The notes beneath the pieces are model-generated. The model worked only from the letters and a program-made list of their open reading frames with translations, was not told where the DNA came from and made no database searches. 64,000 bases of DNA from assembly GCA_034189135.1 (NCBI GenBank), contig JAXHVO010000065.1:18164-82163 (forward strand), read 5' to 3'. The DNA is from Thermodesulfobacteriota bacterium. Its GTDB lineage: Bacteria > Desulfobacterota > Desulfobacteria > Desulfobacterales > JAUWMJ01. A program made the position numbers and the translations under genes. Numbering within the stretch: position 1 is the stretch's first letter; each line of letters begins with the position of its first letter. Positions 52,431 to 61,943 of this stretch are shown in pieces.

Positions 52431-52777
52431 TTGATCATTTCCCGGTTTCCATTCATTGCCATAAAAGAAAAGGCTTCACCCAATGTTGAAATTAGAAATT
52501 TGGCCTTCATATGCTTATCACTGATTTACAGGGAAATTTCACCGAGATTAAAAATTACCATTCAGTGTCTTTCGGTGAAATTCCATGGTACGTTTTTTCT
52601 GAAAAATTGAAGCTCAGTTTAGCCCAATTACGGCATAAAAGCAAGTAAAAACATACATTTTTTAATGTAATCTTAACAACTTCGGTTTAATTTTTTCTTA
52701 TTTTAATGGCTGTTACATCAAAAAATTTAAAAAAAAATAAACATCTTATTTTATTTTTGAAATAATTCTGATAGGGT
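52431..52777. other. Gap with family B copy and AT-rich DNA
   Basis: A family B element occupies 52501-52591. The remaining right side is very AT-rich and probably holds the DUF2062 promoter; no gene is seen. Confidence 0.5.
52501..52591. repeat. Family B element, copy 3 (inverted)
   Basis: TTACAGGGAAATTTCACCGA, then TTAAAAATTACCATTCAGTG and TCTTTCGGTGAAATTCCATGG: nearly the exact reverse complement of 53466-53530. The two copies bracket the DUF2062 gene. Confidence 0.85.
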
Positions 52778-53416
52778 GTGAATTCTTTCACATTTTCGAT
52801 TAATAAAAGCCCTATGTACAAAAATGAAAATAGAAATCAAATAATTAGCAATAATAAAGTATTAATCGCTTTAAAGAAGGGTTATCGGAGATTTTTAAAA
52901 ATCAGAGGTCATCCCAATGAAATCGCCTTGGGTTTAGCCTTGGGACTTTTTGTGGGAATGACCCCCTCCATGGGTTTCCATACGGCAATTGCGGTTTTTT
53001 TAGCGGCTCTTTTCAAATGGAATAAGATATCGGCCGCCGTAGGCGTGTGGGTAACAAACCCGCTAACCGCACCTATTATTTACGGCGTCAACTACTTTAT
53101 AGGGGCAAAACTGATTGGATTGCCGAAAGCCTATTTGCTCTCAGAGGCTCATGGCTTTACCAGAATTTATAAGATAATGCTCAAAGCCCCGGAGATTTTT
53201 TGGGCATTGATCATCGGTGGTATTGTGCTGGGGCTGCCTTTGGCTGTTGCAGGTTACTATTTTTCCTATTCGGTGGTTCAGAAATATCAAGACGATATTA
53301 AACAAAGGCTGGCAAGATCGAAAGAGAAGTTGGCTCAAAAGAAAGAGATGAGAATTAGAAAAAAGATGGAGAAAGATGCAGCGGTCATCGACTTTAAAAT
53401 GAATGAAAAAAAATAG
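52778..53416 (+). CDS. DUF2062 membrane protein
   Basis: A 212-aa inner-membrane protein of the DUF2062 family. It has a basic N-terminus, then IALGLALGLFVGMTPSMGFH (about 48-67), AIAVFLAALFKWNKISAAVG, VTNPLTAPIIYGVNYFIG, and a last helix FWALIIGGIVLGLPLAVAGY, followed by a charged Lys-rich cytoplasmic tail (about 170-212). The function is unknown. The frame opens with GTG at 52778; ATG at 52814 is an alternative start and neither has a strong ribosome site. The gene lies between inverted family B copies. Confidence 0.82.
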   Translation: MNSFTFSINKSPMYKNENRNQIISNNKVLIALKKGYRRFLKIRGHPNEIALGLALGLFVGMTPSMGFHTAIAVFLAALFKWNKISAAVGVWVTNPLTAPIIYGVNYFIGAKLIGLPKAYLLSEAHGFTRIYKIMLKAPEIFWALIIGGIVLGLPLAVAGYYFSYSVVQKYQDDIKQRLARSKEKLAQKKEMRIRKKMEKDAAVIDFKMNEKK

Positions 53417-53428
53417 TTGTAGGCGTTC

Positions 53429-53551
53429 ACGGCTTGAAAGCTGAAATTAAAAAAAATTACCACGGAGTTTCACCGAAAGACACTGAATGGTAATTTTTAA
53501 TCTCGGTGAAATTTCCCTGTAAATTTGTGGTAAAAAATATGAAGGCCAAAT
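53429..53551. repeat. Family B element, copy 4
   Basis: CGGCTTGAAAGCTGAAATTA, TTACCACGGAGTTTCACCGA at 53457, then TTTGTGGTAAAAAATATGAA. It is the best match to the copies at 27184 and 52501. Confidence 0.85.
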
Positions 53552-53643
53552 CGCTGTTTTCTAATTTAATGATTCCTTAACTGGTTACCAATATTTTTTT
53601 TGCTACTGGAATCTGTTGGCGGGAGCAAGGTTTTCTGAAATTT

Positions 53644-54279
53644 ATGAAAATCACCATCATTTATGACAACACAGCCTGGGATAAAAGCCTTGAGGCGGAC
53701 TGGGGATTTTCCTGCCTTGTAGAGGCTTGGGGAAAAAGCATACTGTTTGACACGGGGGCAAAAGGAAATATTCTGCTTGGCAATATGGATAAACTGGGCA
53801 TTGATCCAGGCAAAGTGGACGAAATTTTTATCTCCCACTCACATTGGGACCATGTGGGAGGGCTATCCGACTTTCTAAGAAAAAATCCTGTTAAAGTCTA
53901 TATTCCAGCTTCTTGTCCCAACCCCGGTTTTACCGACCAATGGATCAGGATAAAAGATTCCTTGCGGATTCACCAAAATATTTTTTCCACAGGTGAGCTT
54001 AAAGGTATAGAGCAGTCTCTGGTGGTTAAACAAAATGGCCACACTGTCGTCATTGCCGGGTGTTCTCATCCTGGCGTTGGTGAAATCCTAAGGGCAGCCT
54101 CACGACATGGTAAAGTCAACGCGCTTATAGGTGGGCTGCACGGCTTTGACGAGTTTGATTTAATCGACCATATGGAAACGATATGCCCGGTACACTGTAC
54201 ACAGTACATTCAAAAAATCAAGGCGCTATACCCGGAAAAATATATGGAAGGAGGGGCCGGGAAAGTTATTAATTTATAA
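53644..54279 (+). CDS. MBL-fold metallohydrolase (COG1237 type)
   Basis: A 211-aa metallo-beta-lactamase-fold hydrolase. It shows the motif SHSHWDHVGGL (about 65-75), an early Asp in SILFDTGAKGNILL, a metal-binding His in AGCSHPGVGEILR, and GGLHGF near the C-terminus. It belongs to the group annotated as dihydropterin-ribofuranosyl-aminobenzene phosphate synthase-like, typical of anaerobes and archaea; the true reaction is uncertain. It stands between a family B and a family A element. Confidence 0.88.
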   Translation: MKITIIYDNTAWDKSLEADWGFSCLVEAWGKSILFDTGAKGNILLGNMDKLGIDPGKVDEIFISHSHWDHVGGLSDFLRKNPVKVYIPASCPNPGFTDQWIRIKDSLRIHQNIFSTGELKGIEQSLVVKQNGHTVVIAGCSHPGVGEILRAASRHGKVNALIGGLHGFDEFDLIDHMETICPVHCTQYIQKIKALYPEKYMEGGAGKVINL

Positions 54280-54291
54280 GTTCTTATCCGT

Positions 54292-54392
54292 CACTGATCA
54301 CCCGGAGAACATAAATAATATTTTGTTTTATTAACTGGTTATCTTTGTGAGCTCATTGTCCTCAGTGGTAAGTTCGATTTTTTAAGTTCATC
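54292..54392. repeat. Family A palindromic element, copy 5 (diverged)
   Basis: CACTGATCACCCGGAGAACA on the left and TTTGTGAGCTCATTGTCCTC then AGTGGTAAGTTCGATTTTTT and GTTCATCA on the right. Confidence 0.7.
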
Positions 54393-54425
54393 AATATTAC
54401 AAGTCTTAAACAAAGGAAGAAAATC

Positions 54426-54821
54426 ATGATATACGCCTTTGAACAGGAGCAACTTGATAAGACCGAAGATATCCTGGAGAAAAACCTGATCGAAAACGGT
54501 GTTAAAAGCGCTATAGTGCTTGATTTGGCAGGACATATTATTGCCAGCTGTAAAAGCAAGGGGTGCACCCATGATATATATTCACTTGCAGCTCTGGCGG
54601 CAGGTAATTTTGGCGCGGTGAGTGCAATGGCACAGATCGTTGGAGAAGAAGAATTTTCATTGCTTTTTCACAAAGGAGAGGATGAAAATTTGCATTTCAG
54701 TAAAATAAGTGAAGAGTTACTGCTGATCACCACCTTCGGAAATGATGTATCGTTGGGTTTCCTTCGTATGAAAATCAGTGAATCTCTTAATACAATACGG
54801 GATATTTTTAGCGAATCCTAA
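54426..54821 (+). CDS. Roadblock/LC7-domain protein
   Basis: A 131-aa MglB/roadblock-fold protein. It shows LIENGVKSAIVLDLAGHIIA, then the helix SLAALAAGNFGAVSAMAQIV, and FSLLFHKGEDENLHFSKI. Such proteins dimerise and commonly act as GTPase-activating or scaffold partners of MglA-type small GTPases. No GTPase gene is adjacent. AAAGGAAG precedes the ATG. Confidence 0.88.
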   Translation: MIYAFEQEQLDKTEDILEKNLIENGVKSAIVLDLAGHIIASCKSKGCTHDIYSLAALAAGNFGAVSAMAQIVGEEEFSLLFHKGEDENLHFSKISEELLLITTFGNDVSLGFLRMKISESLNTIRDIFSES

Positions 54822-54868
54822 GCGAGCATATTTATATGAATGACTATAAAGGTGCGAAGCTTGATTAA

Positions 54869-56074
54869 TTACATTGTACCCTGTTTTAAAACAAGAAAAA
54901 ACAATTTCCCCGGATGCTGCATATGACCGGCAGCAATTTGGGCATACTTCCCATTTCCCCAGAATAAATCCGCCCTCCCCGGACCCCGTATCGCCCCACC
55001 GGTGTCCTGACTCGAAACAAACCGGGAAAAATCAGTCCAGGCCTGAATTTTACTATCGGCATTTATCAGCGGTTTTTTTGTTTCCACAAAGGCAAGAGAA
55101 GGAAGAGAAAATACCCGCCTGTCCAAGGCAATTGATCTTCCCGGCGTCAATTTGACATTCAGGCAACCCAGAGGGCTATCTTCTTCAATCTTAAAAAATA
55201 CATAGCTGGGATTGAAATTTAATACATCCTCGATTTCTTCAGGATGATTATTTAAATACTCACGGATTTTTTGCATGGACATTTCCGATTGGGGTATTTT
55301 ATCCGAATCAATTAATAATTTGCCGATGCTGCGATAGGGGTGACCATTGGTCGCATGATAATGAACATTAATCGTATCGCCGGTATCAAGGTGAATCCTG
55401 CCTGATCCCTGGATTTGCAGGAAAAAGAGATCGACCGGGTCTTTTAACCAGGCCAGTGGTAGAGATTTTCCTTCAAGCACATTTATTTGTGATATTTCCC
55501 TTCGATCATAATAAGGAACGACCGTTTTATTGGTAAGTCGACCGGCAATGTTTTCACCCTTATACTTTTCCGAAAATGGACTCAGATCAATTTTAATAAG
55601 ATCGTCGGGAGTGGTGAGCACGGGTATGTTATATTCCGCATTCCGCTTTAAGCGGCCCTGTAAAAAAGGTTCGTAATACCCTGTAAACAGGACTTCTCTC
55701 CGACCGTTACGCCCTGCGGACTGATAAACCAGATAGTTGGATTTGATAAAATATTGCAGATCTTTTTGCGATGGTTTTGTTTGTATAAAGCTCAGGAAAT
55801 ATTCAAAGGATCTGATCATATGCGAGGCGGTAAAAAAATCGTCTCCGTATTTAAAAGGTCTGTCTGAAGGGATTTTTTTCAGATATTCAATGCTCTTAAG
55901 GATACTATGCTCCAGTCCGTCATACAACATATCATCGCTGAACCCGGGATGGGATGATGGAGAAAGCCGGATTAGCGGGTACGTCTTTTTAATGGCACAT
56001 CCTGTGAAAAAGAGGGAAAGCAGGGCAAAGATAAAAATGACGGGAATAATATTACGTAAAGATGAGTGATTCAT
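54869..56074 (-). CDS. mltA: Membrane-bound lytic murein transglycosylase A
   Basis: A 401-aa lipoprotein. The signal peptide ends at LFFTGC (Cys about 26). The MltA domain (about 100-330) has FTGYYEPFLQGRLKRN, LPLAWLKDPVDLFFLQIQGS and YHATNGHPYRSIG. A C-terminal 3D domain has the three Asp in DTGGAIRGPGRADLFWG. It releases anhydromuropeptides from glycan strands. It is the second murein transglycosylase gene of this part of the window. Confidence 0.95.
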   Translation of the reverse strand: MNHSSLRNIIPVIFIFALLSLFFTGCAIKKTYPLIRLSPSSHPGFSDDMLYDGLEHSILKSIEYLKKIPSDRPFKYGDDFFTASHMIRSFEYFLSFIQTKPSQKDLQYFIKSNYLVYQSAGRNGRREVLFTGYYEPFLQGRLKRNAEYNIPVLTTPDDLIKIDLSPFSEKYKGENIAGRLTNKTVVPYYDRREISQINVLEGKSLPLAWLKDPVDLFFLQIQGSGRIHLDTGDTINVHYHATNGHPYRSIGKLLIDSDKIPQSEMSMQKIREYLNNHPEEIEDVLNFNPSYVFFKIEEDSPLGCLNVKLTPGRSIALDRRVFSLPSLAFVETKKPLINADSKIQAWTDFSRFVSSQDTGGAIRGPGRADLFWGNGKYAQIAAGHMQHPGKLFFLVLKQGTM

Positions 56075-56143
56075 AATCTGAATGTTGGGGCACTAAAGAA
56101 GACAGCTTCTACGAGACTTTGGGAAAAGAACTGACTAACACAT

Positions 56144-56626
56144 TTATCGTTCAAACCTCCCGCTTTTTCCACCTGATTTCTTAAGCAGACAAATGTCTGA
56201 AATAGTCATTCCCCGGTCATACGATTTGCACATGTCATATACCGTAAGAGCCGCAATTGATACAGCTGTCAAGGCTTCCATTTCAACACCCGTTTGGCTG
56301 AAAATTCTAACAGCCGATTCGATCCTGAAAGAACACGCATCGTTATGCGGATAAAAATCAACGGAAATATGGGTGATGTTTAACGGATGACACATGGGAA
56401 TAAGATCCGAAGTTTTTTTCGCTGCCATTACCCCCGCAATTCTTGCAGCTTCAAGGACATTACCTTTTTTTACTTTCTGATTGAGTATCATTTCAAATGT
56501 TTCCTGATTCATGGAAATGACACCCTGAGCCACAGCGATGCGTTCAGAGGGCTTTTTATCGGTGACATCCACCATGCGGACATGTCCTTTATTGTCTATA
56601 TGGGTAAACGAAGGCTTGGTATCCAT
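56144..56626 (-). CDS. moaC: Cyclic pyranopterin monophosphate synthase
   Basis: A 160-aa MoaC, which with MoaA makes cPMP, the first step of molybdenum cofactor synthesis. Signature residues: MVDVTDKKPSERIAVAQG, GNVLEAARIAGVMAAKKTS, DLIPMCHPL, GVEMEALTAVSIAALTVYDM and the catalytic-region CKSYDRGM. Length is as expected. No other moa/mog genes are adjacent. Confidence 0.96.
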   Translation of the reverse strand: MDTKPSFTHIDNKGHVRMVDVTDKKPSERIAVAQGVISMNQETFEMILNQKVKKGNVLEAARIAGVMAAKKTSDLIPMCHPLNITHISVDFYPHNDACSFRIESAVRIFSQTGVEMEALTAVSIAALTVYDMCKSYDRGMTISDICLLKKSGGKSGRFER

Positions 56627-56732
56627 ACAAATTTCAATCCATCTCCTGTCTTCTCTCTGGTCACCGATAGAACCTGCATGGGTGAGAGGAGAACAGCTTG
56701 GAGGCCATAAGTGGTGTTTTCCAAAAATCTCA

Positions 56733-57878
56733 CTATATGGCAGTAAGCATCATGTAGCAGTGGGAAAAACGTCCGCTTTCCGGAATAAAGCAAAGCAGTT
56801 TCTGGCCTTTTTTTAACTTGCCGGAATGGAAGAGCTCTTCCATTATGATATAGATGGAGGCACTTCCCGTGTTTCCTTTTTGGGTAAGATTGGTAAACCA
56901 TCTTTCATACGGGATCTCAAAATTGATATTTTTCATACCGTTGTAAAATTTATCCCGGAAATACCCCGAAGAATAATGAGGAAGGAACCAGTCGATCTGT
57001 TCAGGTTTAATTTTACGTTTCTTTACCACGCTTGCCAGAGCTTTATCCATTGCTGTTTTAACTATTTCCTGAGCAAGCAGTTTTGTATCCTGCTTTATTA
57101 AAAATTTGTATGGCTCAGCCACAGGATCGATTGATTCCGTTTCTCTCCAGCCGGTCATGGTTCCGTCTTCATTTTTCACACCACCCGCATACATGCAGGT
57201 TTCCAGCTGCCCCGCGTACGAAATATTTTCTATCCAGTCTATTTTTAATGAAATACAATCTTGGTTTTTTTCCCCTGAGAGAAATACTGCACCCGCGCCA
57301 TCTGAAAGCATCCATCTTAAAAATTCCGCATCAAATGCACGTACCGGTTTTTCTTCAAGGTCGTCGCTGGGAGCTATATCGGCAGCAAAAAATTTTGCTC
57401 TTGAGTAGGATGAAGCCAGATCTGAACCGACCGCCACTGCATTTTTTGTACTACCTGTCGCTACATTCATAAAGGCATATTTTAGTGCCGTCATGCCACA
57501 AATACATATGCCCGAAGTGGTTACTGCGTCACAGGGGGGCAATCCAAGTTCACCTAACACCATAAGCGCATGGCCGGGGAATAAAAGATCGGGAGTCGTC
57601 GTTCCGCAGCTCAAACATTCAATATCATCTATGGAAAAATTTTGATAAGGATTGAGTTTGCGAACCGCCTCCGCAGCAAGCTGGGCATTTGTGTGTGTCA
57701 GTTTCCCTGTTGTTCGATCAATGGCATAGTGGCGGGTTTCAATCTTATTATTTCTAAGCATGATCCTTTTTGTTCTCGAAGGGATATCGTTTATCCTGCC
57801 AAGCACGTCCTCAATCTCATCGTTATTTACGGGGCTATGGGGTAAAAATGCAGTTATATCATTAATATAAACGTTCAT
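56733..57878 (-). CDS. KAS III-like beta-ketoacyl synthase (DarB-like)
   Basis: A 381-aa FabH-like condensing enzyme. It has catalytic Cys in TTSGICICGMTALKYA (about residue 123), His in WFLPHYSSGYFRDKF and Asn in LTQKGNTGSASIY. The N-terminus has INDITAFLPHSPVNNDEIED, as in DarB-type synthases of dialkylresorcinol/flexirubin clusters. The neighbouring gene (57974) is DarA-like, supporting a DarAB-type pair. No acyl carrier protein gene is adjacent. AAGGATTGAGTA precedes the ATG. Confidence 0.82.
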   Translation of the reverse strand: MNVYINDITAFLPHSPVNNDEIEDVLGRINDIPSRTKRIMLRNNKIETRHYAIDRTTGKLTHTNAQLAAEAVRKLNPYQNFSIDDIECLSCGTTTPDLLFPGHALMVLGELGLPPCDAVTTSGICICGMTALKYAFMNVATGSTKNAVAVGSDLASSYSRAKFFAADIAPSDDLEEKPVRAFDAEFLRWMLSDGAGAVFLSGEKNQDCISLKIDWIENISYAGQLETCMYAGGVKNEDGTMTGWRETESIDPVAEPYKFLIKQDTKLLAQEIVKTAMDKALASVVKKRKIKPEQIDWFLPHYSSGYFRDKFYNGMKNINFEIPYERWFTNLTQKGNTGSASIYIIMEELFHSGKLKKGQKLLCFIPESGRFSHCYMMLTAI

Positions 57879-57973
57879 TACTCAATCCTTATTATAAAAC
57901 CAGATGAATTTGGCTGCTTACCAATGCATCACCATTAATCTTGCCTGATAATTTATTACCTTGTCTTTCATTG

Positions 57974-58897
57974 TCAATGTTTTAATGAGTTTTGAGAAAA
58001 ATATTCAACCGCCTCTTTTATTTTTTTTCTGTTGACGATACGGGCTACAAAGGAAACAAGGGTTGCCAGAGGAGCAATTAAAAAAATGGCAACTATCAGA
58101 TAATAAAGAAAAAGGCGAACCCTGAAGCTCCTGTTCGGGTCACCCGGGCCCCCTTTTTGTCGAATAAAATTTGACCAGATGTTAAATATTTTCAAAATTC
58201 TTTTTTCAAAGATAATATAAGAAGGAAGCACGCATATGGCTCCATGTTTGTTTAATACCGCCTGGTCTATGTCTATTTTATCTTTTGCTAGTCCTTTTAG
58301 CAGGATATGACCGAACCGTTTTGCATCTTTAATGTCCGTATCCGATACACCAGGACGGGGAAGAATTTTTAAGCAGCGATCTTTTTTCCCGGTGAACATC
58401 CAATAGGCTATGGTCGCAATGCCGACCAGGTTTTTGGCCTTATCCATTAAAACGATATTTCCGGCAATGTTGCCCCCCATATCATATATCCGGGTTTTCA
58501 CTTTTTCCTGTGCCAGCAGCCACATATTGCGGCATCCAATCACGGTAACCACGGGTCGGTTCTTTATGACTTTTTGAGCCTCGGGGGATTGCAGAAAAGC
58601 GGTTACGGGTATGGAAGGGGACATATACCAGACTGTATATGCCAGAACAATGAGATCAAAATTATCATCTGCATTAAAGTTAAAAGGTTCAAGTTCGCAG
58701 GGAATTTCTTGGAATGATTCGGGGAAAACATCACAAAACTGCTGACTGGTCCAGGGAAAGGGAAATTTTTTTTTCGGTTTTAGCTCCTCAAAAACCAATG
58801 ATACATCCTGACTCTTCTCCAGAGGCGACAGGATAGATTTTACAATTTCAGTTAATTGACCAGTCTGAGAAAAATATACAACTAGAACTTTCTTCAT
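57974..58897 (-). CDS. DarA-like flavodoxin-fold protein
   Basis: A 307-aa protein. The N-terminus KKVLVVYFSQTGQLTEIVKS matches flavodoxin-type phosphate-loop folds and the 'dialkylresorcinol condensing enzyme DarA' group. LIVLAYTVWYMSPSIPVTAF and VIGCRNMWLLAQEKV are also typical. A C-terminal membrane helix lies at about 262-288 (LFLYYLIVAIFLIAPLATLV). It is likely paired with the KAS III gene 95 bp downstream to make an alkylated aromatic or related lipid. This is inference from family and pairing. AAAGGTAACAG before the ATG. Confidence 0.75.
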   Translation of the reverse strand: MKKVLVVYFSQTGQLTEIVKSILSPLEKSQDVSLVFEELKPKKKFPFPWTSQQFCDVFPESFQEIPCELEPFNFNADDNFDLIVLAYTVWYMSPSIPVTAFLQSPEAQKVIKNRPVVTVIGCRNMWLLAQEKVKTRIYDMGGNIAGNIVLMDKAKNLVGIATIAYWMFTGKKDRCLKILPRPGVSDTDIKDAKRFGHILLKGLAKDKIDIDQAVLNKHGAICVLPSYIIFEKRILKIFNIWSNFIRQKGGPGDPNRSFRVRLFLYYLIVAIFLIAPLATLVSFVARIVNRKKIKEAVEYFSQNSLKH

Positions 58898-59154
58898 CTG
58901 TTACCTTTGTTACCTTTCAATGATTTTTCTGGTGCAGGACAATTTACAATTAAAATATCCATAAAATCGTAGTCAGATACAATCTGACCAAACCGAAATA
59001 ATAACCACATATAATAATAAAAATCAATAAAAAAGAATGATTCTATCTCTTGATACAGAAATTTGGCAGGAATATTGGTAATCATCGCCTCAGGCTGAAA
59101 AGAGGATTTTTAATTGATAGTCTTAAAACCATTTGTATTTTAGGAGCTTAATAA

Positions 59155-61881
59155 TCATTTATCGACCTCGTGATTCAGTACCTGGCGGACTGTCTGTACA
59201 AATTCATCAGTGGCATAAGGCTTTTGGATGAAATGAACATCGTTCTTTAATGCACCTTGATGAACAATATGATTATCCGTATACCCGGACATAAAAATCA
59301 CCCCGGCTTCCGGAAAAATTTTACTAAATTTCTCAGCCAGCTCTTTTCCGTTCATTTCCGGCATAATAAGATCGGTTATAAGCAAATCAGGTTTAATTTG
59401 TTCCTTGTCGATTAATTTTAAAGCAGCGCTGCCGTTTTTCGCTGAATAAACCCGGTATTTGAAAGATTTCAAAACTGTAACGGTATAATTTCGCACACCT
59501 TCATCGTCTTCAACAATCAAAATAGTTTCGCCAAAACCCGAAATAGCTTCTGTACTGATTTGCTCTTTAGAATTATTTTCGGCTTTTGCTTCAGTTGCCG
59601 GCCAGTAAATCTTGAATGTTGTCCCTTTTCCCGGTTCACTGTAAGCGTAAATGCTGCCTTCATTTTGTTTTACGATACCGTAAACCGTAGCCAGGCCCAG
59701 GCCGGTTCCTTTTCCGATACCTTTGGTTGTAAAGAAGGGCTCGAATATTTTTTGTTTAGTATCCTCATCCATGCCGATTCCGGTGTCGCTGACGGCAAAC
59801 ATGAGATAATGACCTTCCGTAATGCCCTGATGTTGATCGATATATTCTCCACCAACATACATTTTTTTTGTTTCGATTGTTATTTTCTTTTCAGAGGCTT
59901 TATCCGTTTTAGTGTTAATGGCGTCTTTGGCATTTACAACCAGGTTGATTAAAATCTGTTCGATCTGACCGGGATCGGCCATAATTATGGGCGGATCAGG
60001 AATCAATTCCATTTGAACGCTGATATCTTCTTCAATCAGGCGCCTCAGCATTTTTGTTAAATCGGCAATTACCCGGTTGATGTCTAATGCTTCAGATTTA
60101 TATACCTGCTTACGGCTGAAGGCCAGTAACTGCCTGGTCAGGTTTACCGCTTTGTCGCCGGCTGTTTTAATTGAACTGATATCTTTATAAAGAGAATGAG
60201 TGTCGTCAATTTTCATTAAGGCTAATTCACTGTGGCCGTTGATTACTGATAAAAGATTGTTAAAATCATGGGCCACACCTCCGGCCAGTGTGCCGACCGC
60301 TTCCATCTTCTGCGCCTGGCGCAATTGCCCTTCAAGTATTTTTCTGTCGCTGATATCGATTCCGAGCCCGATAAGATATTCCCTATTTTGAAACACCACT
60401 AGTTTTCCGTTTAGAAAAAAAGGTATTTGCCGGCCGACTTTAGTTGTAACCACTTCCTCCCGCGTGGCGTAGCCTTTGCTGAACGCATCTTCCATACCTT
60501 CGGCAATGTTTTGTTTACTTATTCCTGAAAAGAAGTCGAGCATTTGCATTGATTGAAATTCCTGCCTGGAATAACCGGTTATTTTCTCAAAATTTTCATT
60601 CCAATATAAAAACCTGCCGTCCCGGCCAAAAGCATAAAAAATACCGGGCATGCTGTTTATTAAATATCCTAAAAATTTTTGCTGTTCGGCTAATTCTTTT
60701 TTTATTTCTTTACGTTCGCTGATATCCGCAATAATACCTCGAATACCGGCAATTTTGTTGTTTTTAATGATTAACGAGGGGAAGGCAAGAACCGGGAAAG
60801 GGCTTCCATCAGATCGCTGTGCTATGATTTCTATTGATTTAACAATTTGCCCTTTTTGTATTTGCACAATCTTCTTTTCTATTTTTGCATGATAATCATG
60901 ATGAATTAATTGAAAAATGCTGATTTTGTTTTTTAAATCATTTTCAGTATATCCAAATAATGCATAAACATTTTTATTAACAAATGTAATAATACCTTCA
61001 TTATCTATTTCAAACACAGTCTGGGGCAGGTTTTCGACAAATTCACGAAACTTTTTATCGCTTTCCCTGAGTTCATCTTCCATCTTTCTGCGTCCGGTTA
61101 TATCCCGCAAAAGGGCTACGATTTGTTTTCCTTTCGACGTTTCTATCAGCGCCGCGTTGACTTCAACCGGAATGATTGTGCCGTTGTTAAGTATATGATC
61201 GACTTCATGATTCCTGACAACACCTTTTGAGATTACTTCCTGAATCGCTTTTTGGGTTTTTTCCTGATCAGAGCCGGCAGTCCAATGTGAAATATTTTTG
61301 CCTTTTATATCTTCGGCATTTGTAAAACCGGATAGTCGGGTATATTCAGAGTTTGCTTCTATAACATTTCCTTTTATATCGAGAATAGCATAACCGGTTC
61401 CTGTTGCTTCGATCAGCGCTTCTAATTTTTTTTCCCCGGAATCAATCTGTTCCGCGGTCCCTTTTATCGCTGTAATATCTTTATCTACTCCGGAGTATCC
61501 AAGCAATTTACCATTATCATCCAGCATGGGCAGTCCGTTAGTTAATATATGAACTTTTTTGCCTTTTTTCGTCAGATTCATGTTTTCAAGATCAACAATC
61601 GGTTTTTTCTTCCGCATTAAACTAACAAAAATCGCCCTTACCCTTTCAGCTTCATCATCCGGCATTAAATCGAAAGGTGTTTTTCCGACAATTTCTTCAT
61701 CTGAATAACCCAGTATATTCGCCTTTGAACCTGCTGCGTGGGTATAAACGCAGTCGCGGTCAAACTCCCAAAGCCAGTCGCCTGAGCAAAGAGCAATATT
61801 ACGAAAAAACTGCTCGGATTTACGCAGTTTCGATAATTCTTCTAATAGTTGTTTTTCGGTTTTATATTTATCTTCGGTCAT
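59155..61881 (-). CDS. Multi-PAS hybrid histidine kinase
   Basis: A 908-aa sensor. Four to five PAS domains fill about residues 25-530 (for example [40 protein letters not shown]). HisKA has phospho-His in [15 protein letters not shown]. The HATPase has [18 protein letters not shown] and [22 protein letters not shown]-terminal receiver has LIVEDDEG and Asp in [13 protein letters not shown]. No membrane helices are visible, so sensing is cytoplasmic. The frame opens at 61920, but GGAG 6 nt before the ATG at 61881 favours that start. It is the last gene of a signalling operon. Confidence 0.92.
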   Translation of the reverse strand: MTEDKYKTEKQLLEELSKLRKSEQFFRNIALCSGDWLWEFDRDCVYTHAAGSKANILGYSDEEIVGKTPFDLMPDDEAERVRAIFVSLMRKKKPIVDLENMNLTKKGKKVHILTNGLPMLDDNGKLLGYSGVDKDITAIKGTAEQIDSGEKKLEALIEATGTGYAILDIKGNVIEANSEYTRLSGFTNAEDIKGKNISHWTAGSDQEKTQKAIQEVISKGVVRNHEVDHILNNGTIIPVEVNAALIETSKGKQIVALLRDITGRRKMEDELRESDKKFREFVENLPQTVFEIDNEGIITFVNKNVYALFGYTENDLKNKISIFQLIHHDYHAKIEKKIVQIQKGQIVKSIEIIAQRSDGSPFPVLAFPSLIIKNNKIAGIRGIIADISERKEIKKELAEQQKFLGYLINSMPGIFYAFGRDGRFLYWNENFEKITGYSRQEFQSMQMLDFFSGISKQNIAEGMEDAFSKGYATREEVVTTKVGRQIPFFLNGKLVVFQNREYLIGLGIDISDRKILEGQLRQAQKMEAVGTLAGGVAHDFNNLLSVINGHSELALMKIDDTHSLYKDISSIKTAGDKAVNLTRQLLAFSRKQVYKSEALDINRVIADLTKMLRRLIEEDISVQMELIPDPPIIMADPGQIEQILINLVVNAKDAINTKTDKASEKKITIETKKMYVGGEYIDQHQGITEGHYLMFAVSDTGIGMDEDTKQKIFEPFFTTKGIGKGTGLGLATVYGIVKQNEGSIYAYSEPGKGTTFKIYWPATEAKAENNSKEQISTEAISGFGETILIVEDDEGVRNYTVTVLKSFKYRVYSAKNGSAALKLIDKEQIKPDLLITDLIMPEMNGKELAEKFSKIFPEAGVIFMSGYTDNHIVHQGALKNDVHFIQKPYATDEFVQTVRQVLNHEVDK

Positions 61882-61943
61882 TTTAAGCTCCAACGTTGAT
61901 AAAAAGACTTCATTAAACATGTCAATACAAGCAGGAGTCTCTA

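Noticed and set aside
58894-59085. 63-aa minus-strand frame ending in an ATGA overlap with the DarA-like gene
   Set aside because: Very Phe/Tyr-rich composition, no recognisable family and no good ribosome site; the overlap may be chance.
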